Source of the DNA: JARRKC01 sp037388505 | GTDB lineage: Bacteria > Acidobacteriota > UBA6911 > RPQK01 > JAPXNP01 | Assembly (NCBI GenBank): GCA_037388505.1 | Contig: JARRKC010000008.1 | Location: 1-64,000, forward strand | Length of the DNA stretch: 64,000 nucleotides | Direction: 5' to 3' | Shown: positions 26,125 to 34,945 of the stretch, in pieces | Layout: each line of letters opens with the position of its first letter | How positions within the stretch are numbered: the first letter of the stretch is position 1 | Position numbers and translations under genes: made by a program | Notes under the pieces: model-generated | Database searches by the model: none | Told to the model about the DNA's origin: nothing | The model's input: only the letters and a program-made list of their open reading frames with translations

Positions 26125-28262
26125 GCCGAATCCGAGAGATGAGGATCCAGAGTGCACTTCTGCTGATACTCGTCCCCACCCTCTTCCTGGTCACGGGTGT
26201 CGCCGGATATCTGGTCTACGCTTCGCTCTATTCGGAGATTCTGGCCGGTTTCGACGCTCGACTCCGGTCGGTCAGCACGGTGACCGCCGCCTTCATCGAT
26301 TCCGACGATCACAGCAGAATCCTGCAGCCGTGCAGGCTCACCGCTCTGGTCTTCGACCCGCGGACCGACCGCCTCCTTGGTACGGATACCGAGGGGCGCC
26401 TCGTCGACATCGATCGCACCAGCGGCAGCGCTCGGCCTGCAGCCTCCCTGGGGGCCCATTTTCTGGATCTCACCTGGGACCGGCGGCGAAGCCGAATTCT
26501 CGGCCTGGAGGCCCCCGGCAATCGACTGCTGGAGATCAATCCCGAGTCCGGCGAGTCAGAGGTGCTGCTGAACTTCGACGAGTCCTTTCAAGCGTTGGCC
26601 TGGGATGAGGGGTCCGGTCGGCTCTACGCCGCTGGAGGGCGGTTGGCAACGATCGACCCGCGCAACTGGAGCGTCTCGCACATCGCAGACCTCGAGACGG
26701 GACCGCTAGCATCGCTCTCCGACGGGCCGGAACCCGGCGTTCTCATTGGAGTACCATCGCTCGGCTCGGAGATCCTGCGCATCGAAGTCGGAGGGCCGGC
26801 TCCGATGATCTCGGCCGTGGCTCTCTCTTCGCCGGATTCAGGGGACGATGATTCTGAAAACGACGGCAAAGCGGAACCCGTGACTCTCCGATTCCTGACC
26901 TACGACCCAGATCAGGGTGTCTTCTGGACGGGAAACGATCGACTGGCCCGCCTGGTCCCGCCGGAGTTCCGCCTCCACGTCTTTGGTTACCCCGGATTCC
27001 GCAGCGAGAGCACGAGCCTCTATCAGAAATACGTAGTCCCGATGCGCCGTATCAAGCAGATGGTCAACCTGACCTATCTCTACACGTTCGTTTTGGGCCG
27101 CCAGGACCGCCAGATCATTTACGGGCTCGATGCCAGCACCGACAAAGATCACTCCAATATCGGGGACGTCGATTCCGACCCTCCCGAAGAGGGAACGGTA
27201 CGCGTCTTCCATCAGGGAGGCGTGCATCTCTCGGACATCGAGTTCTGGGAACAGTGGGGGCTGATCAAGTCCGCGGACGCAGCGATTTACGATCGCAACG
27301 GCGATATACGGGCGATCGCCGGGGCCGACATCAACATATCCATCATCGAACAGAAGACTCGATCCGCGCTCCTCAAAGTCTGTCTGATCGGCATCCTCTG
27401 CCTGGGGTTCGCATCACTGGCGGCCGTCAAGGTCAGCAACCGTCTCGTTCGGCCCATCGAGCGGCTGAAGACCGAGGCGCTGAAAGTGGCAGCCGGACAG
27501 TTCGGGGAGAGGGTCCAGGTCGACAGCCCCACGGAGCTCCAGGAGCTGGCTCATTCCTTCAACGATATGAGCGCAGCCCTGAAGACAACCCTCAAGGGGC
27601 TCACTCGAAGCAACCAACAGCTGGAGCGCGAGCGCCGCAGAACCGAACTGGTGCTTTCGCTGGCATCCAGAACCGACCTCAGCCGCGTGCCGGACGGCTC
27701 TCCCGTCGTTTGTGGAAGACTCTGCCAGCAGCCGGCCCGCCGCGATGCGTCCGGCTGGACCGTAGTCTCCAGCCAGCTGTACGCATGGATCGTCTCACCC
27801 TCTCCAGATGATCCCTACGAAGCCGTACGGCTTCGGTCCGATCTCGCCACCACCTTTACGCATCTTGCCCAGGTTCATTCCGGCCAGTGGGAATCGATTC
27901 GCCGTTTCTTCGAGCCCCTCTTCCGCGACAGCGTCCAGGCTCTCATCAACATCGACCTGGACACCGGCGAGCATCGGCTCTCACTTCGTGGGTCGCTGCC
28001 CGGCGCGCTGATCGACCGCAACGGCGCCCCGCGCCTGTTGAACCTTACTGAAAGGGAGGCGCCGCCCTGCGTGGCACGTGGTGAAGGGTTGCTGTTGACG
28101 GACCCCGAAGTCATCCACCGGCTCACGAAGGAATCAAGGATCCTGGATCCTTCGATCCTTCACCACCAAGATCGGCTGCGCGATTTCCTCGCTTCGATCG
28201 CCTCGAAAGAGGGACAACCCGACCGCGACGATCTGTTCATCTCAGTCTGGAGGGTCGAGTGA
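26121..28262 (+). CDS. HAMP membrane protein with degenerate SpoIIE/PP2C-like domain
   Basis: A 713-residue protein starting at ATG 26121, four bases into the end of the transporter gene. Membrane segments at about 12-34 and 416-440 flank a large periplasmic part whose repeats (LTALVFDPRTDRLLGTDTEG, DLTWDRRRSRILGL, ALAWDEGSGRLYAAGG) suggest a beta-propeller. A HAMP linker (about 438-490) and a C-terminal domain shaped like RsbU/SpoIIE phosphatases follow. In that domain the AGHPP motif is replaced (LRGSLPGA), YTDG by LTDP, and the first metal-binding GGDFYD is missing; only the end RDDLFISVWRVE is kept. It is probably catalytically dead and acts as a sensor/scaffold. Confidence 0.75.
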   Translation: MSRIREMRIQSALLLILVPTLFLVTGVAGYLVYASLYSEILAGFDARLRSVSTVTAAFIDSDDHSRILQPCRLTALVFDPRTDRLLGTDTEGRLVDIDRTSGSARPAASLGAHFLDLTWDRRRSRILGLEAPGNRLLEINPESGESEVLLNFDESFQALAWDEGSGRLYAAGGRLATIDPRNWSVSHIADLETGPLASLSDGPEPGVLIGVPSLGSEILRIEVGGPAPMISAVALSSPDSGDDDSENDGKAEPVTLRFLTYDPDQGVFWTGNDRLARLVPPEFRLHVFGYPGFRSESTSLYQKYVVPMRRIKQMVNLTYLYTFVLGRQDRQIIYGLDASTDKDHSNIGDVDSDPPEEGTVRVFHQGGVHLSDIEFWEQWGLIKSADAAIYDRNGDIRAIAGADINISIIEQKTRSALLKVCLIGILCLGFASLAAVKVSNRLVRPIERLKTEALKVAAGQFGERVQVDSPTELQELAHSFNDMSAALKTTLKGLTRSNQQLERERRRTELVLSLASRTDLSRVPDGSPVVCGRLCQQPARRDASGWTVVSSQLYAWIVSPSPDDPYEAVRLRSDLATTFTHLAQVHSGQWESIRRFFEPLFRDSVQALINIDLDTGEHRLSLRGSLPGALIDRNGAPRLLNLTEREAPPCVARGEGLLLTDPEVIHRLTKESRILDPSILHHQDRLRDFLASIASKEGQPDRDDLFISVWRVE

Positions 28263-28660
28263 AACTGACCGAGAAGATCTTCGGACTCAAAAGCATCTCG
28301 CCTTTCGACCGGCTTGGGTACTCTGAACTCGTCGCCATCGCCGAGGTGACCCACGTCAAGCGCTTCGCACCGGGGGACAGGGTGATTGCCTCGGGGCATG
28401 TCCTTCAGCGCCTGTTTGCCGTCATCGACGGGCAAATCGTCAGGGATGGGGGAGCCGCGATGCCCCCGGTCTTCGGTGAACGTTCGCTGCTGGACGAAAT
28501 GCCCATTGGGGCCGATCTGAAGGCCGGCCCCAATGGCGCCGTCTGCCTGCTGATCTCCAAGGGACACTTCTACAGAATTCTGAACGAGTTTCCGGAATTC
28601 ACGCTGGGCTTCCTCAGCAGAAGCGACCCGGCAGACCTCCGGCAGGAGGAGCCCTCGTGA
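28259..28660 (+). CDS. solo cNMP-binding-like domain protein
   Basis: A 133-residue soluble protein from GTG 28259, overlapping the previous gene by 4 nt. It has one cyclic-nucleotide-binding fold: FAPGDRVIASGHVLQRLFAVIDGQIV, then the cassette VFGERSLLDEMPIGADLKA. The FGE part is kept, but the Arg that normally contacts the cyclic phosphate is not at its place. It may bind a different ligand or none. Its position between two HAMP proteins argues that it is a subunit of the same membrane complex. Confidence 0.75.
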   Translation: MKLTEKIFGLKSISPFDRLGYSELVAIAEVTHVKRFAPGDRVIASGHVLQRLFAVIDGQIVRDGGAAMPPVFGERSLLDEMPIGADLKAGPNGAVCLLISKGHFYRILNEFPEFTLGFLSRSDPADLRQEEPS

Positions 28661-29997
28661 GAATCCGGCTGCAGATTCTGCTCGGCGTCGCGCCTGTCTT
28701 CCTGGTCCTGGGTCTTGTCGTGGCCGCCCTCAACTACACGACTCGGCGTGAAGAGACCTACCTCGCGCTTCGCGAAGACGTCTATACATTGACCGCTGCG
28801 ATGACCGAGTTCCTGAGCTCCGACACGGTCCGAGCCGAGCTTGGAAGCACCCGTTCGGTGTCCACTCCCTTCGGTGAATCCCTCCAACGCCTGATGAAGG
28901 AGAACCCGATCGAACGGATCGTACTTCGCAGCCTCGATCCCAAGCAGGCGCCCATTGAATTCGGTGATCTCCCTGAACCCGCCACCATGTCGGAGTCTCC
29001 GCATAGCACCATGGAGGCGCGCAACTCTGTGCTCTTCTCGCCCATACTCGACCATCCCGGCGGGGACAGCTTCATTCGAGCGATGGCGCCCCTGCGCACG
29101 GCGGCCGGTCCCTTTGGACTCCTGACTCTCGACATCGACGCGAACGCCGTCGTCCGGGGACAACACACTATCCTGCTCGAGAGCCTCGCGTTCCTGGTCG
29201 GGATCCTGAGCTGTGGACTGCTGGTCTCCTGGACAGCGGGGCGGCTGGTCACCAGGGGCGTCGAGCGGCTCAGCAAGGCCACGGACGTGGTTGCCTCAGG
29301 GTGCTACGATTGGCGCGTTCAGCCCGGCTGGCTGCGTGAACTCAACGATCTCAGCAACACCTTCAACACCATGACAAGCTTGTTGGAGGAGATCCTTTCG
29401 AAGACCAAGCGGGCGGTCATCGAGGGAGAGCAGTTTCGCCGGCCCGAAGACCTGGCGGACTCCTTCTCGGAGACTCTGTGGAGGAGGGGTCACGCCCGCC
29501 TGGGACCCCTGAGCGTCTCTCTGATGCGGCTTGGGCGACCGGGCAATGGCGATTTCCTGGCTCTTTGGAAACAGGACGGACAGGCTCGCATCGTCATGGG
29601 CCGGATGCTCGTCTCGGGTGAATTCGAAGCGGCGGTCCTGGCCTCGGCGGCATTCTCTCTGATCCAGGAGGAGATCCGTACGGGGGGTCCGGGCTTTGTG
29701 AGGGCTCATGAGATCTTCCACTTCAAATTCTGGGACCTCGTATCCTGGAACGTCTCCAGCCCCACGATAGAAGTCTCGACATTCCGGTTCGGTCAGGCCG
29801 AACCGGTTCGCCGCCGGGTCAATCTCGAGAGAGGTCAGGTCCTCACCTTGCACAGTCTGGAGGGAGAATGGGCCCGCCGACTCGAGCTGTACGTCCGAAT
29901 CCTCAAGGGAATGGATGGCAACCGCCTGGCGGAGGAACTGGCGGGAATCTTGAAGGTCCCCGCCGGTGGGGGAGTGATCATCCTGACCGCTCCGTGA
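28657..29997 (+). CDS. second HAMP membrane protein with degenerate phosphatase-like domain
   Basis: A 446-residue protein from GTG 28657, overlapping the previous stop by 4 nt. Membrane segments lie at about 7-29 and 174-198, with a periplasmic region of about 145 residues between them, then a HAMP linker. The C-terminal 230 residues follow the SpoIIE outline in part: GNGDFLALWKQDGQARIVMG resembles the GGDFYD...VIGD stretch, but the metal Asp after VMG is Arg. It looks like a second inactive paralogue. It closes the operon; 610 bp without genes follow. Confidence 0.7.
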   Translation: MRIRLQILLGVAPVFLVLGLVVAALNYTTRREETYLALREDVYTLTAAMTEFLSSDTVRAELGSTRSVSTPFGESLQRLMKENPIERIVLRSLDPKQAPIEFGDLPEPATMSESPHSTMEARNSVLFSPILDHPGGDSFIRAMAPLRTAAGPFGLLTLDIDANAVVRGQHTILLESLAFLVGILSCGLLVSWTAGRLVTRGVERLSKATDVVASGCYDWRVQPGWLRELNDLSNTFNTMTSLLEEILSKTKRAVIEGEQFRRPEDLADSFSETLWRRGHARLGPLSVSLMRLGRPGNGDFLALWKQDGQARIVMGRMLVSGEFEAAVLASAAFSLIQEEIRTGGPGFVRAHEIFHFKFWDLVSWNVSSPTIEVSTFRFGQAEPVRRRVNLERGQVLTLHSLEGEWARRLELYVRILKGMDGNRLAEELAGILKVPAGGGVIILTAP

Positions 29998-30017
29998 CGC
30001 CCTCCGGGTCGGAAAAG

Positions 30018-30055
30018 GTTCCGAGTTATCGAGTTCCGAGTTCCGAGTTCCGAGA
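30018..30055. repeat. low-complexity CCGAGTT repeats
   Basis: Four tandem CGAGTT(C/A) words begin 21 bp after the HAMP gene stop. They are the reverse complement of words at 17606-17695. The rest of 29998-30272 shows no gene. Confidence 0.5.
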
Positions 30056-30272
30056 GCACGCTTTTCTCGGTGGTCAGCGCACCCCGAAAGAACGGGTTCG
30101 CAGGTTCCGGGCTTCCGGGGCTGCGAGAAGCGGGCAAAGCATCAACGGGTGACTGCTGCCCGGACCTTCGGTAGCCGCGACAGGACTGGCTGCCAGCATC
30201 TTCGGCTCCATCCGCGAGACTGCAGGATTCGCCAATATGCCGGGCATCCCCTCCCTGAGATCGACGTAACGT

Positions 30273-30607
30273 GCTGGCACACCCTCCCCTTCGCAAGATT
30301 CGCGCAATCCACTGGCAAGCTCCCTTCCCCTTCGCGGGACTTGCGCAATTTGCTGGCAAGCTCCCTTCCCATCCGCGAAATTCGCGCAACTCGCTGGCAA
30401 GCCCCACATCCCCTTCGCGAGATTCGCGCAATTCGCTGGCAAGCTCCCTTCCCCTTCGCGGGACTTGCGCAATTTGCTGGCAAGCTCCCTTCCCATCCGC
30501 GAAATTCGCGCAATTCGCTGGCAAGCCCCACATCCCCTTCGCGGGACTTGCGCAATTCGCTGGCAAGCTCCCTTCCCCTTCACGGGGCTTGCGCAATTCG
30601 CTGGGCC
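30273..30607. repeat. 41-42 bp tandem repeat array (8 units plus a decayed one)
   Basis: The core GCTGGCAAG recurs at 30311 (variant), 30352, 30393, 30435, 30476, 30517, 30559 and 30600, so the period is 41 or 42 bp. A decayed unit starts at 30273. Units fall into three types in the order A-B-C-A-B-C, giving a 124-bp higher-order repeat (30334-30417 recurs at 30458-30541). There are no unique spacers. Short palindromes (TTGCGCAA, CGCGAAATTCGCG) lie within units. The array ends exactly at the stop codon of the convergent methyltransferase gene. Confidence 0.85.
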
Positions 30608-31693
30608 TCACTTCCGGGCCAACAAGAACCTCGCGCCCGGGCCCCGGAAAAGGGGCATGTGCTCCTCTGGAACCCCGGCCTCACGTGCGAAGCGTTCAAG
30701 CTCTCGACGAACCACACGAACGTCCCGAAAGCCGGCGCTGCGACCCAGTTCTTCCAGTTCCCTTTCGTCGTAGAAGCGCAGCCGGGAGGCCATGGGTTCG
30801 GGTGCGGCCGGCGTTCCCCGCAATTCCGGATCGGAGCCGAGCATCACGAACCGTCCTCCATCGCAGAGTACTCTGCGGATTTCTTGCAGCGCCGTCACGG
30901 GCTCGGAAAGGAATCCCAAAACCCCCGTCATCGTCGCACACGTGAAGGCGCCGTCGGGAAACGGCAGCCGGGCCGCATCGCCTTGTCGAATCTCCAGGCG
31001 GCCTTCCGCTACGGCACTCCGATTCTCCAGACGGGCGAGCCGAACCATCTCCGGACTGTGATCGACTGCAGCCGCTCGGCAGCCGCTTTGGAGCGCCCTT
31101 TTCAGAAGCGCCCCTCCCCCGCAGCCCACTTCCAACAGGTAGTCGTCGGCCGCCAGGGCCAGTTCCTCCAGGATGGCGCCGAAATTCGGATAGTGATACA
31201 GAGGATCTCGATAGATCGTTCGGGCCTGGCCGCCGGAAGGGCGACGGGCCGCTCGATCGGTCAGCCAATCACCCAAGGTGGTCGGACCGATTGCTCCCAG
31301 GGCCGGGGCCAGCAATTCGCCCGCGAACCAGGCCGCCAGTTCTTCGTCGCTGTCGATCAGCACGTCGCATCCCCGGCTCTCGAGGATGACGTGCGTGCCG
31401 GTCGGACTCGGGGCAAACCGCACCTCGACCTCACTCTCGATCCCCGGCTGCCAGTCGGCCGGATGCCACTGGAGCAGGATCTGCTCTCCAGGTTTCCAGG
31501 CCAGAATCTTCCCGATCGTGAATCCCTTCGACGTCAGGCGACCCTCCAGACCCGGCTGGAACTCGATTTCCCGCCGGGCCAGAGCGTCGGTCAACTCCTC
31601 GACGATCACGTCGAAGGCCGTCGACTGCTCGAGACGCAGATCGATGCTGATGCTCATGGTGGCGGATCTGATTGGATGGTTCTCTTCGCTCAT
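30608..31693 (-). CDS. SRPBCC (AHSA1-like) domain fused to a SAM methyltransferase
   Basis: A 361-residue cytosolic protein. Residues about 10-150 have the SRPBCC/AHSA1 lipid-pocket pattern (FTIGKILAWKPGEQILLQWHP, then VEVRFAPSPTGTHVILESRG). Residues about 160-361 are a class I methyltransferase with the SAM motif DDYLLEVGCGGGALLKRA, the acidic AAVDHSPEMV and GDAARLPFPDGAFTCA. The fusion suggests methylation of a small hydrophobic compound held in the pocket; the substrate is unknown. GGAG precedes ATG 31693. It lies 24 bp after the SDR gene and is likely co-transcribed with it. Confidence 0.8.
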   Translation of the reverse strand: MSEENHPIRSATMSISIDLRLEQSTAFDVIVEELTDALARREIEFQPGLEGRLTSKGFTIGKILAWKPGEQILLQWHPADWQPGIESEVEVRFAPSPTGTHVILESRGCDVLIDSDEELAAWFAGELLAPALGAIGPTTLGDWLTDRAARRPSGGQARTIYRDPLYHYPNFGAILEELALAADDYLLEVGCGGGALLKRALQSGCRAAAVDHSPEMVRLARLENRSAVAEGRLEIRQGDAARLPFPDGAFTCATMTGVLGFLSEPVTALQEIRRVLCDGGRFVMLGSDPELRGTPAAPEPMASRLRFYDERELEELGRSAGFRDVRVVRRELERFAREAGVPEEHMPLFRGPGARFLLARK

Positions 31694-31717
31694 TTTTTTC
31701 TCCGTTGGCGCCCGACT

Positions 31718-32725
31718 TCATACTTCGTGTCGAAAGGAAGCGGCGTCGCCGTAGGCCGCCAAAATCCGATCGATCTGAGCATTCTTCTCAGGCAGGATCC
31801 GCATCCGAGATGCGGACGACTCGAACCAGTGCACCGTGCGGCGTATGCCCTCTCTGAACGGGATCGTCGCCCGGAATCCAGGGACGAACCGTTTGATCTT
31901 CGTATTGTCGAACACGACGCTGTGAGCCTTATCGCCTCGGAGCGTCCCCTCCAGACCGGGCTCCACGGCGACGATGAAGTCCGATGCTATATGAACAATC
32001 CGCGCCTCGACTCCGGCCGCCGCCGCGACGGCCTGATAGATCTGATCCCAGGTCAGGAGTTCGTCCGAGGTGATGTGAAACGCGTGCCCGATGGCTTGCT
32101 GATGACCGAGCAGACCCAAGAAGCCAAGGGCGAAATCATCGGCGTGGGTAATCGTCCAGAGGGAGGAACCGTCTCCATGCACGACGACTGGGTCTCCCCG
32201 CTTCATACGGTCGATGATCGTGTAGTTGTCCCAGCCTCCAATGGGGACCGGAATGACGGTTTCGTAGGTCAGCGAGGGCCTCACGATCGTGATGGGAAAC
32301 CCGTCTCGCCGATACGCCTCGACCAGTCGTTCCTCGCAAGCGATTTTGTTGCGTGCGTACTCCCAAAAGGGATTGGCCAGGGGCGTCGATTCCGTGATGA
32401 CGGGATGGGAGGGCGGCTTCTGGTAGACCGCGGCGCTGCTGATGAAGACGTACTGTGCGGTTCGACCGGTGAACAGTTCGAGATCCCGTTCGATGTCCCT
32501 CGGCTCGAAGGCAATCCAGTTGACGACCGCATCCCAGTGCTGATCCCGTAGCGCGTCCACCGCCTGCCGCCGATCTTCGATGTCGAGTGTCATCCGGTGG
32601 GCCGCCGGCAATTCGACAACGCGGTGCCCCCGAGTCAACAGGTGGAGGTCGATTCCCAGCTCGATTGCTCGGCGGCTGACCGCAGTGGAGATGTTGCCCG
32701 TCCCTCCAATGAAGAGAACTCTCAT
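31718..32725 (-). CDS. NAD-dependent epimerase/dehydratase (extended SDR)
   Basis: A 335-residue extended short-chain dehydrogenase. The N-terminal nucleotide-binding motif is MRVLFIGGTGNIST, with ISSAAVY and the catalytic pair YARNK further on; the C-terminal part binds substrate (SLTYETVIPVPIGGWDN). Such proteins usually act on nucleotide sugars or similar; here the substrate is not clear. GGAGGGG lies 10 nt before ATG 32725. It shares a 148-bp divergent region with the TonB gene and is followed by the methyltransferase fusion gene. Confidence 0.85.
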   Translation of the reverse strand: MRVLFIGGTGNISTAVSRRAIELGIDLHLLTRGHRVVELPAAHRMTLDIEDRRQAVDALRDQHWDAVVNWIAFEPRDIERDLELFTGRTAQYVFISSAAVYQKPPSHPVITESTPLANPFWEYARNKIACEERLVEAYRRDGFPITIVRPSLTYETVIPVPIGGWDNYTIIDRMKRGDPVVVHGDGSSLWTITHADDFALGFLGLLGHQQAIGHAFHITSDELLTWDQIYQAVAAAAGVEARIVHIASDFIVAVEPGLEGTLRGDKAHSVVFDNTKIKRFVPGFRATIPFREGIRRTVHWFESSASRMRILPEKNAQIDRILAAYGDAASFRHEV

Positions 32726-32749
32726 GCCTGTGACCCCTCCTTGTAGTAA

Positions 32750-32800
32750 TTCTAACTGAGAAAGACGGGAACCGACCGCCCTGCACCGGTTCTAATTGAG
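32750..32800. promoter_or_regulatory. pair of 11-bp direct repeats in a divergent promoter region
   Basis: TTCTAACTGAG (32750-32760) and TTCTAATTGAG (32790-32800) lie 40 bp apart between the SDR and TonB genes. One mismatch in 11 and the four-turn spacing fit an operator pair; no regulator is identified. Confidence 0.35.
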
Positions 32801-32873
32801 TAGGCGCCGAAAGTGGGGAATCTCGGATTCCCTCACCTCTCGAGAGGTCTCCCTTAAGAGAAAGGAGAGACCC

Positions 32874-33635
32874 ATGTTCGACCATCTCATCATCTCGTCC
32901 GATTTACGGCAACGCCGTCCGCCCCAGGTACTGGCATTCTCACTGTTCCTGCATGGATCCGTTCTGGCCGTTCTACTGGTCGCCCCCCTCCTGTTCTATC
33001 AGCAACTCCCCGGTAGCGAACTGCTTACCCTTCTGATTCTCGATCGACCCGAGGTTCCCACACCTCCTGTTCCGCCACCGAGCCCGCCCCCTCAACCGGT
33101 GCCGGTGCTCCCGCACCTCGGCGAGCCCCTCGTCGTGAAACTCTCCGGCATGATGAAACCTCCTCCAGAGGCCATCCCCGCGGCGCCCGACGCCTCCGTG
33201 TTTCTCGATGATATCCCCTATCTCCCGCGGGACGCGGAGCTGCTTCGCTGGGGACCATCAGGAGGAGAGCGCCTCGCCGGTCTTCCGGAGGCGTGGGCCG
33301 CCAAGTGGCAACCGGCGCCTCCCCCGCCTCCGGCCACTCCTCGCAAAGAACCGCGGCATGTCAGCAGCGGCGTTCAGGCCGCCCGCCTCGTGCGCAAGGT
33401 CGAACCCGAATACCCTCCGCTTGCCGCGACGGCACGCATCCAGGGAATCGTGAGTTTGCAGGTCCGCATCGACGAGGAAGGCAGTGTGACATCTGTAGAG
33501 GTTTTGAGCGGCCACCGACTTCTGCGTGAAGCGGCCGTAGAGGCGGTTCGTCAGTGGAAGTACTCTCCAACGATCCTCAACGGAGAACCCTGGCCGGTAC
33601 TGGCCAACGTCACGGTCCGCTTCGTACTGAATTGA
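32874..33635 (+). CDS. tonB: TonB-type energy transducer
   Basis: A 253-residue protein that links inner-membrane energy to TonB-dependent receptors. AAAGGAGAGA precedes ATG 32874. A single membrane segment (about 20-42, VLAFSLFLHGSVLAVLLVAPLL) is followed by a proline-rich periplasmic spacer (PPVPPPSPPPQPVPVLP and a second PPPPPP stretch). The C-terminal TonB domain is typical (VRKVEPEYPPLAATARIQGIVSLQ, then VLSGHRLLREAAVEAVRQWKY). exbB and exbD are not adjacent. It could serve the receptors at both ends of the window. Confidence 0.88.
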   Translation: MFDHLIISSDLRQRRPPQVLAFSLFLHGSVLAVLLVAPLLFYQQLPGSELLTLLILDRPEVPTPPVPPPSPPPQPVPVLPHLGEPLVVKLSGMMKPPPEAIPAAPDASVFLDDIPYLPRDAELLRWGPSGGERLAGLPEAWAAKWQPAPPPPPATPRKEPRHVSSGVQAARLVRKVEPEYPPLAATARIQGIVSLQVRIDEEGSVTSVEVLSGHRLLREAAVEAVRQWKYSPTILNGEPWPVLANVTVRFVLN

Positions 33636-33726
33636 TGAAGATCGGGTGGATCGACCCCGCCGGTTTCTGGCAGGATGGTCATATCTGTTCCGTATGATTC
33701 TGATCTCTACAGAACGGAGGATGGCT

Positions 33727-34845
33727 GTGAAACCGACGGTTAAACCAAACAATCCCAATTTCTCATCGGGACCGTGCTCCAAGCATCCCGGATTCTCACT
33801 GGACGAGCTCAAGGATGCGCCGCTGGGCCGTTCTCATCGGGGCGATCGAGGGAAGGCCAAACTGACTGAGGCTATCGAGGACACCCGAGAACTGCTGGGA
33901 CTCCCTCCAGATTACCGGGTCGGGATCGTGCCGGCTTCCGACACGGGGGCATTCGAAATGGCCATGTGGTCGCTTCTGGGCCCTCGCGGCGTCGATGTGC
34001 TCGTCTGGGAATCGTTCAGCAAGGGCTGGGCGACGGACATTACGAAGCAGCTCAAACTCAACGACGTGCGCGTCCTCGAGGCGGGTTACGGCGAACTCCC
34101 GGATCTCGGAGAGGTCGATTTCAGCAATGACGTCGTGTTCGTCTGGAACGGCACGACATCCGGAGTGAAGGTGCCCAACGGCGACTGGATTGCCGACGAC
34201 CGCAAGGGCCTGACCCTTTGCGACGCCACCTCCGCGATATTTGCCATGGACCTCCCCTACGAGAAACTGGATGTCATCACCTACTCCTGGCAGAAGGTCC
34301 TTGGCGGCGAAGCGGCTCACGGCGTGCTGATTCTCTCGCCAAGAGCCGTTGAGCGAATCGTTTCGTACGATCCTCCCTGGCCCATGCCGAAGATCTTCCG
34401 CATGAAGAAAGGCGCCGAGCTCAATGAGGGGATCTTCAAGGGCTCCACGATCAACACCCCTTCGATGCTCGCGGTCGAAGATTATCTCGCGGCTCTCCGA
34501 TGGGCCGAAGGGGCCGGCGGACTCTCGAGCCTCATCCAGCGCAGCAACGCCAACCTTCGGGTCTGGGAAGATTTCGTGCGGACTCATGACTGGATCGATT
34601 TCCTCGCAGAGACCCCCCAGACTCGCTCCAATACGAGCGTGTGTCTGAAGGTCGATTTGCCGGGCGACAAGGTCAAACAGATGGTCAAGCTCCTGGCGGA
34701 CGAAGCCGTGGCCTACGACTGCGGTTCGTATCGGGATGCGCCTGCGGGCTTGCGGTTCTGGTGCGGAGCGACGGTGGAGTCCTCCGACCTCGAGATCGTC
34801 ACGAAGTGGCTCGAATGGGCCTACGACGAAGTCTGTGCGCGCTAG
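33727..34845 (+). CDS. serC: phosphoserine aminotransferase
   Basis: Transfers an amino group from glutamate to 3-phosphohydroxypyruvate in serine synthesis, with PLP. From GTG 33727 it is 372 residues and begins MKPTVKPNNPNFSSGPCSKHPG, the start seen in the SerC branch of alphaproteobacterial type. GGAGG lies 6 nt upstream of this GTG; the ATG at 33721 directly abuts the GGAGG and ATG 33694 has no ribosome site. The PLP lysine is in ITYSWQKVLGGEAAHG. serA and serB are not in the window. Confidence 0.9.
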   Translation: MKPTVKPNNPNFSSGPCSKHPGFSLDELKDAPLGRSHRGDRGKAKLTEAIEDTRELLGLPPDYRVGIVPASDTGAFEMAMWSLLGPRGVDVLVWESFSKGWATDITKQLKLNDVRVLEAGYGELPDLGEVDFSNDVVFVWNGTTSGVKVPNGDWIADDRKGLTLCDATSAIFAMDLPYEKLDVITYSWQKVLGGEAAHGVLILSPRAVERIVSYDPPWPMPKIFRMKKGAELNEGIFKGSTINTPSMLAVEDYLAALRWAEGAGGLSSLIQRSNANLRVWEDFVRTHDWIDFLAETPQTRSNTSVCLKVDLPGDKVKQMVKLLADEAVAYDCGSYRDAPAGLRFWCGATVESSDLEIVTKWLEWAYDEVCAR

Positions 34846-34945
34846 CGCCGTCCAGGCCGTTGGCTTGGTGACTGGGAGCTGTATCCAAGTGGGGATGCTG
34901 AGTTGACAGCCAGGATAAGACTGTCTCAACCGGCCCGCAAGACCA

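Noticed and set aside
30273..30607. CRISPR array
   Set aside because: Units are contiguous with no unique spacers, they vary between types, and no cas gene is nearby.
30149..32551. 800-codon plus-strand frame across the tandem array and two minus-strand genes
   Set aside because: It reads repeats and then the antisense of the methyltransferase and SDR genes; no start signal or domain.
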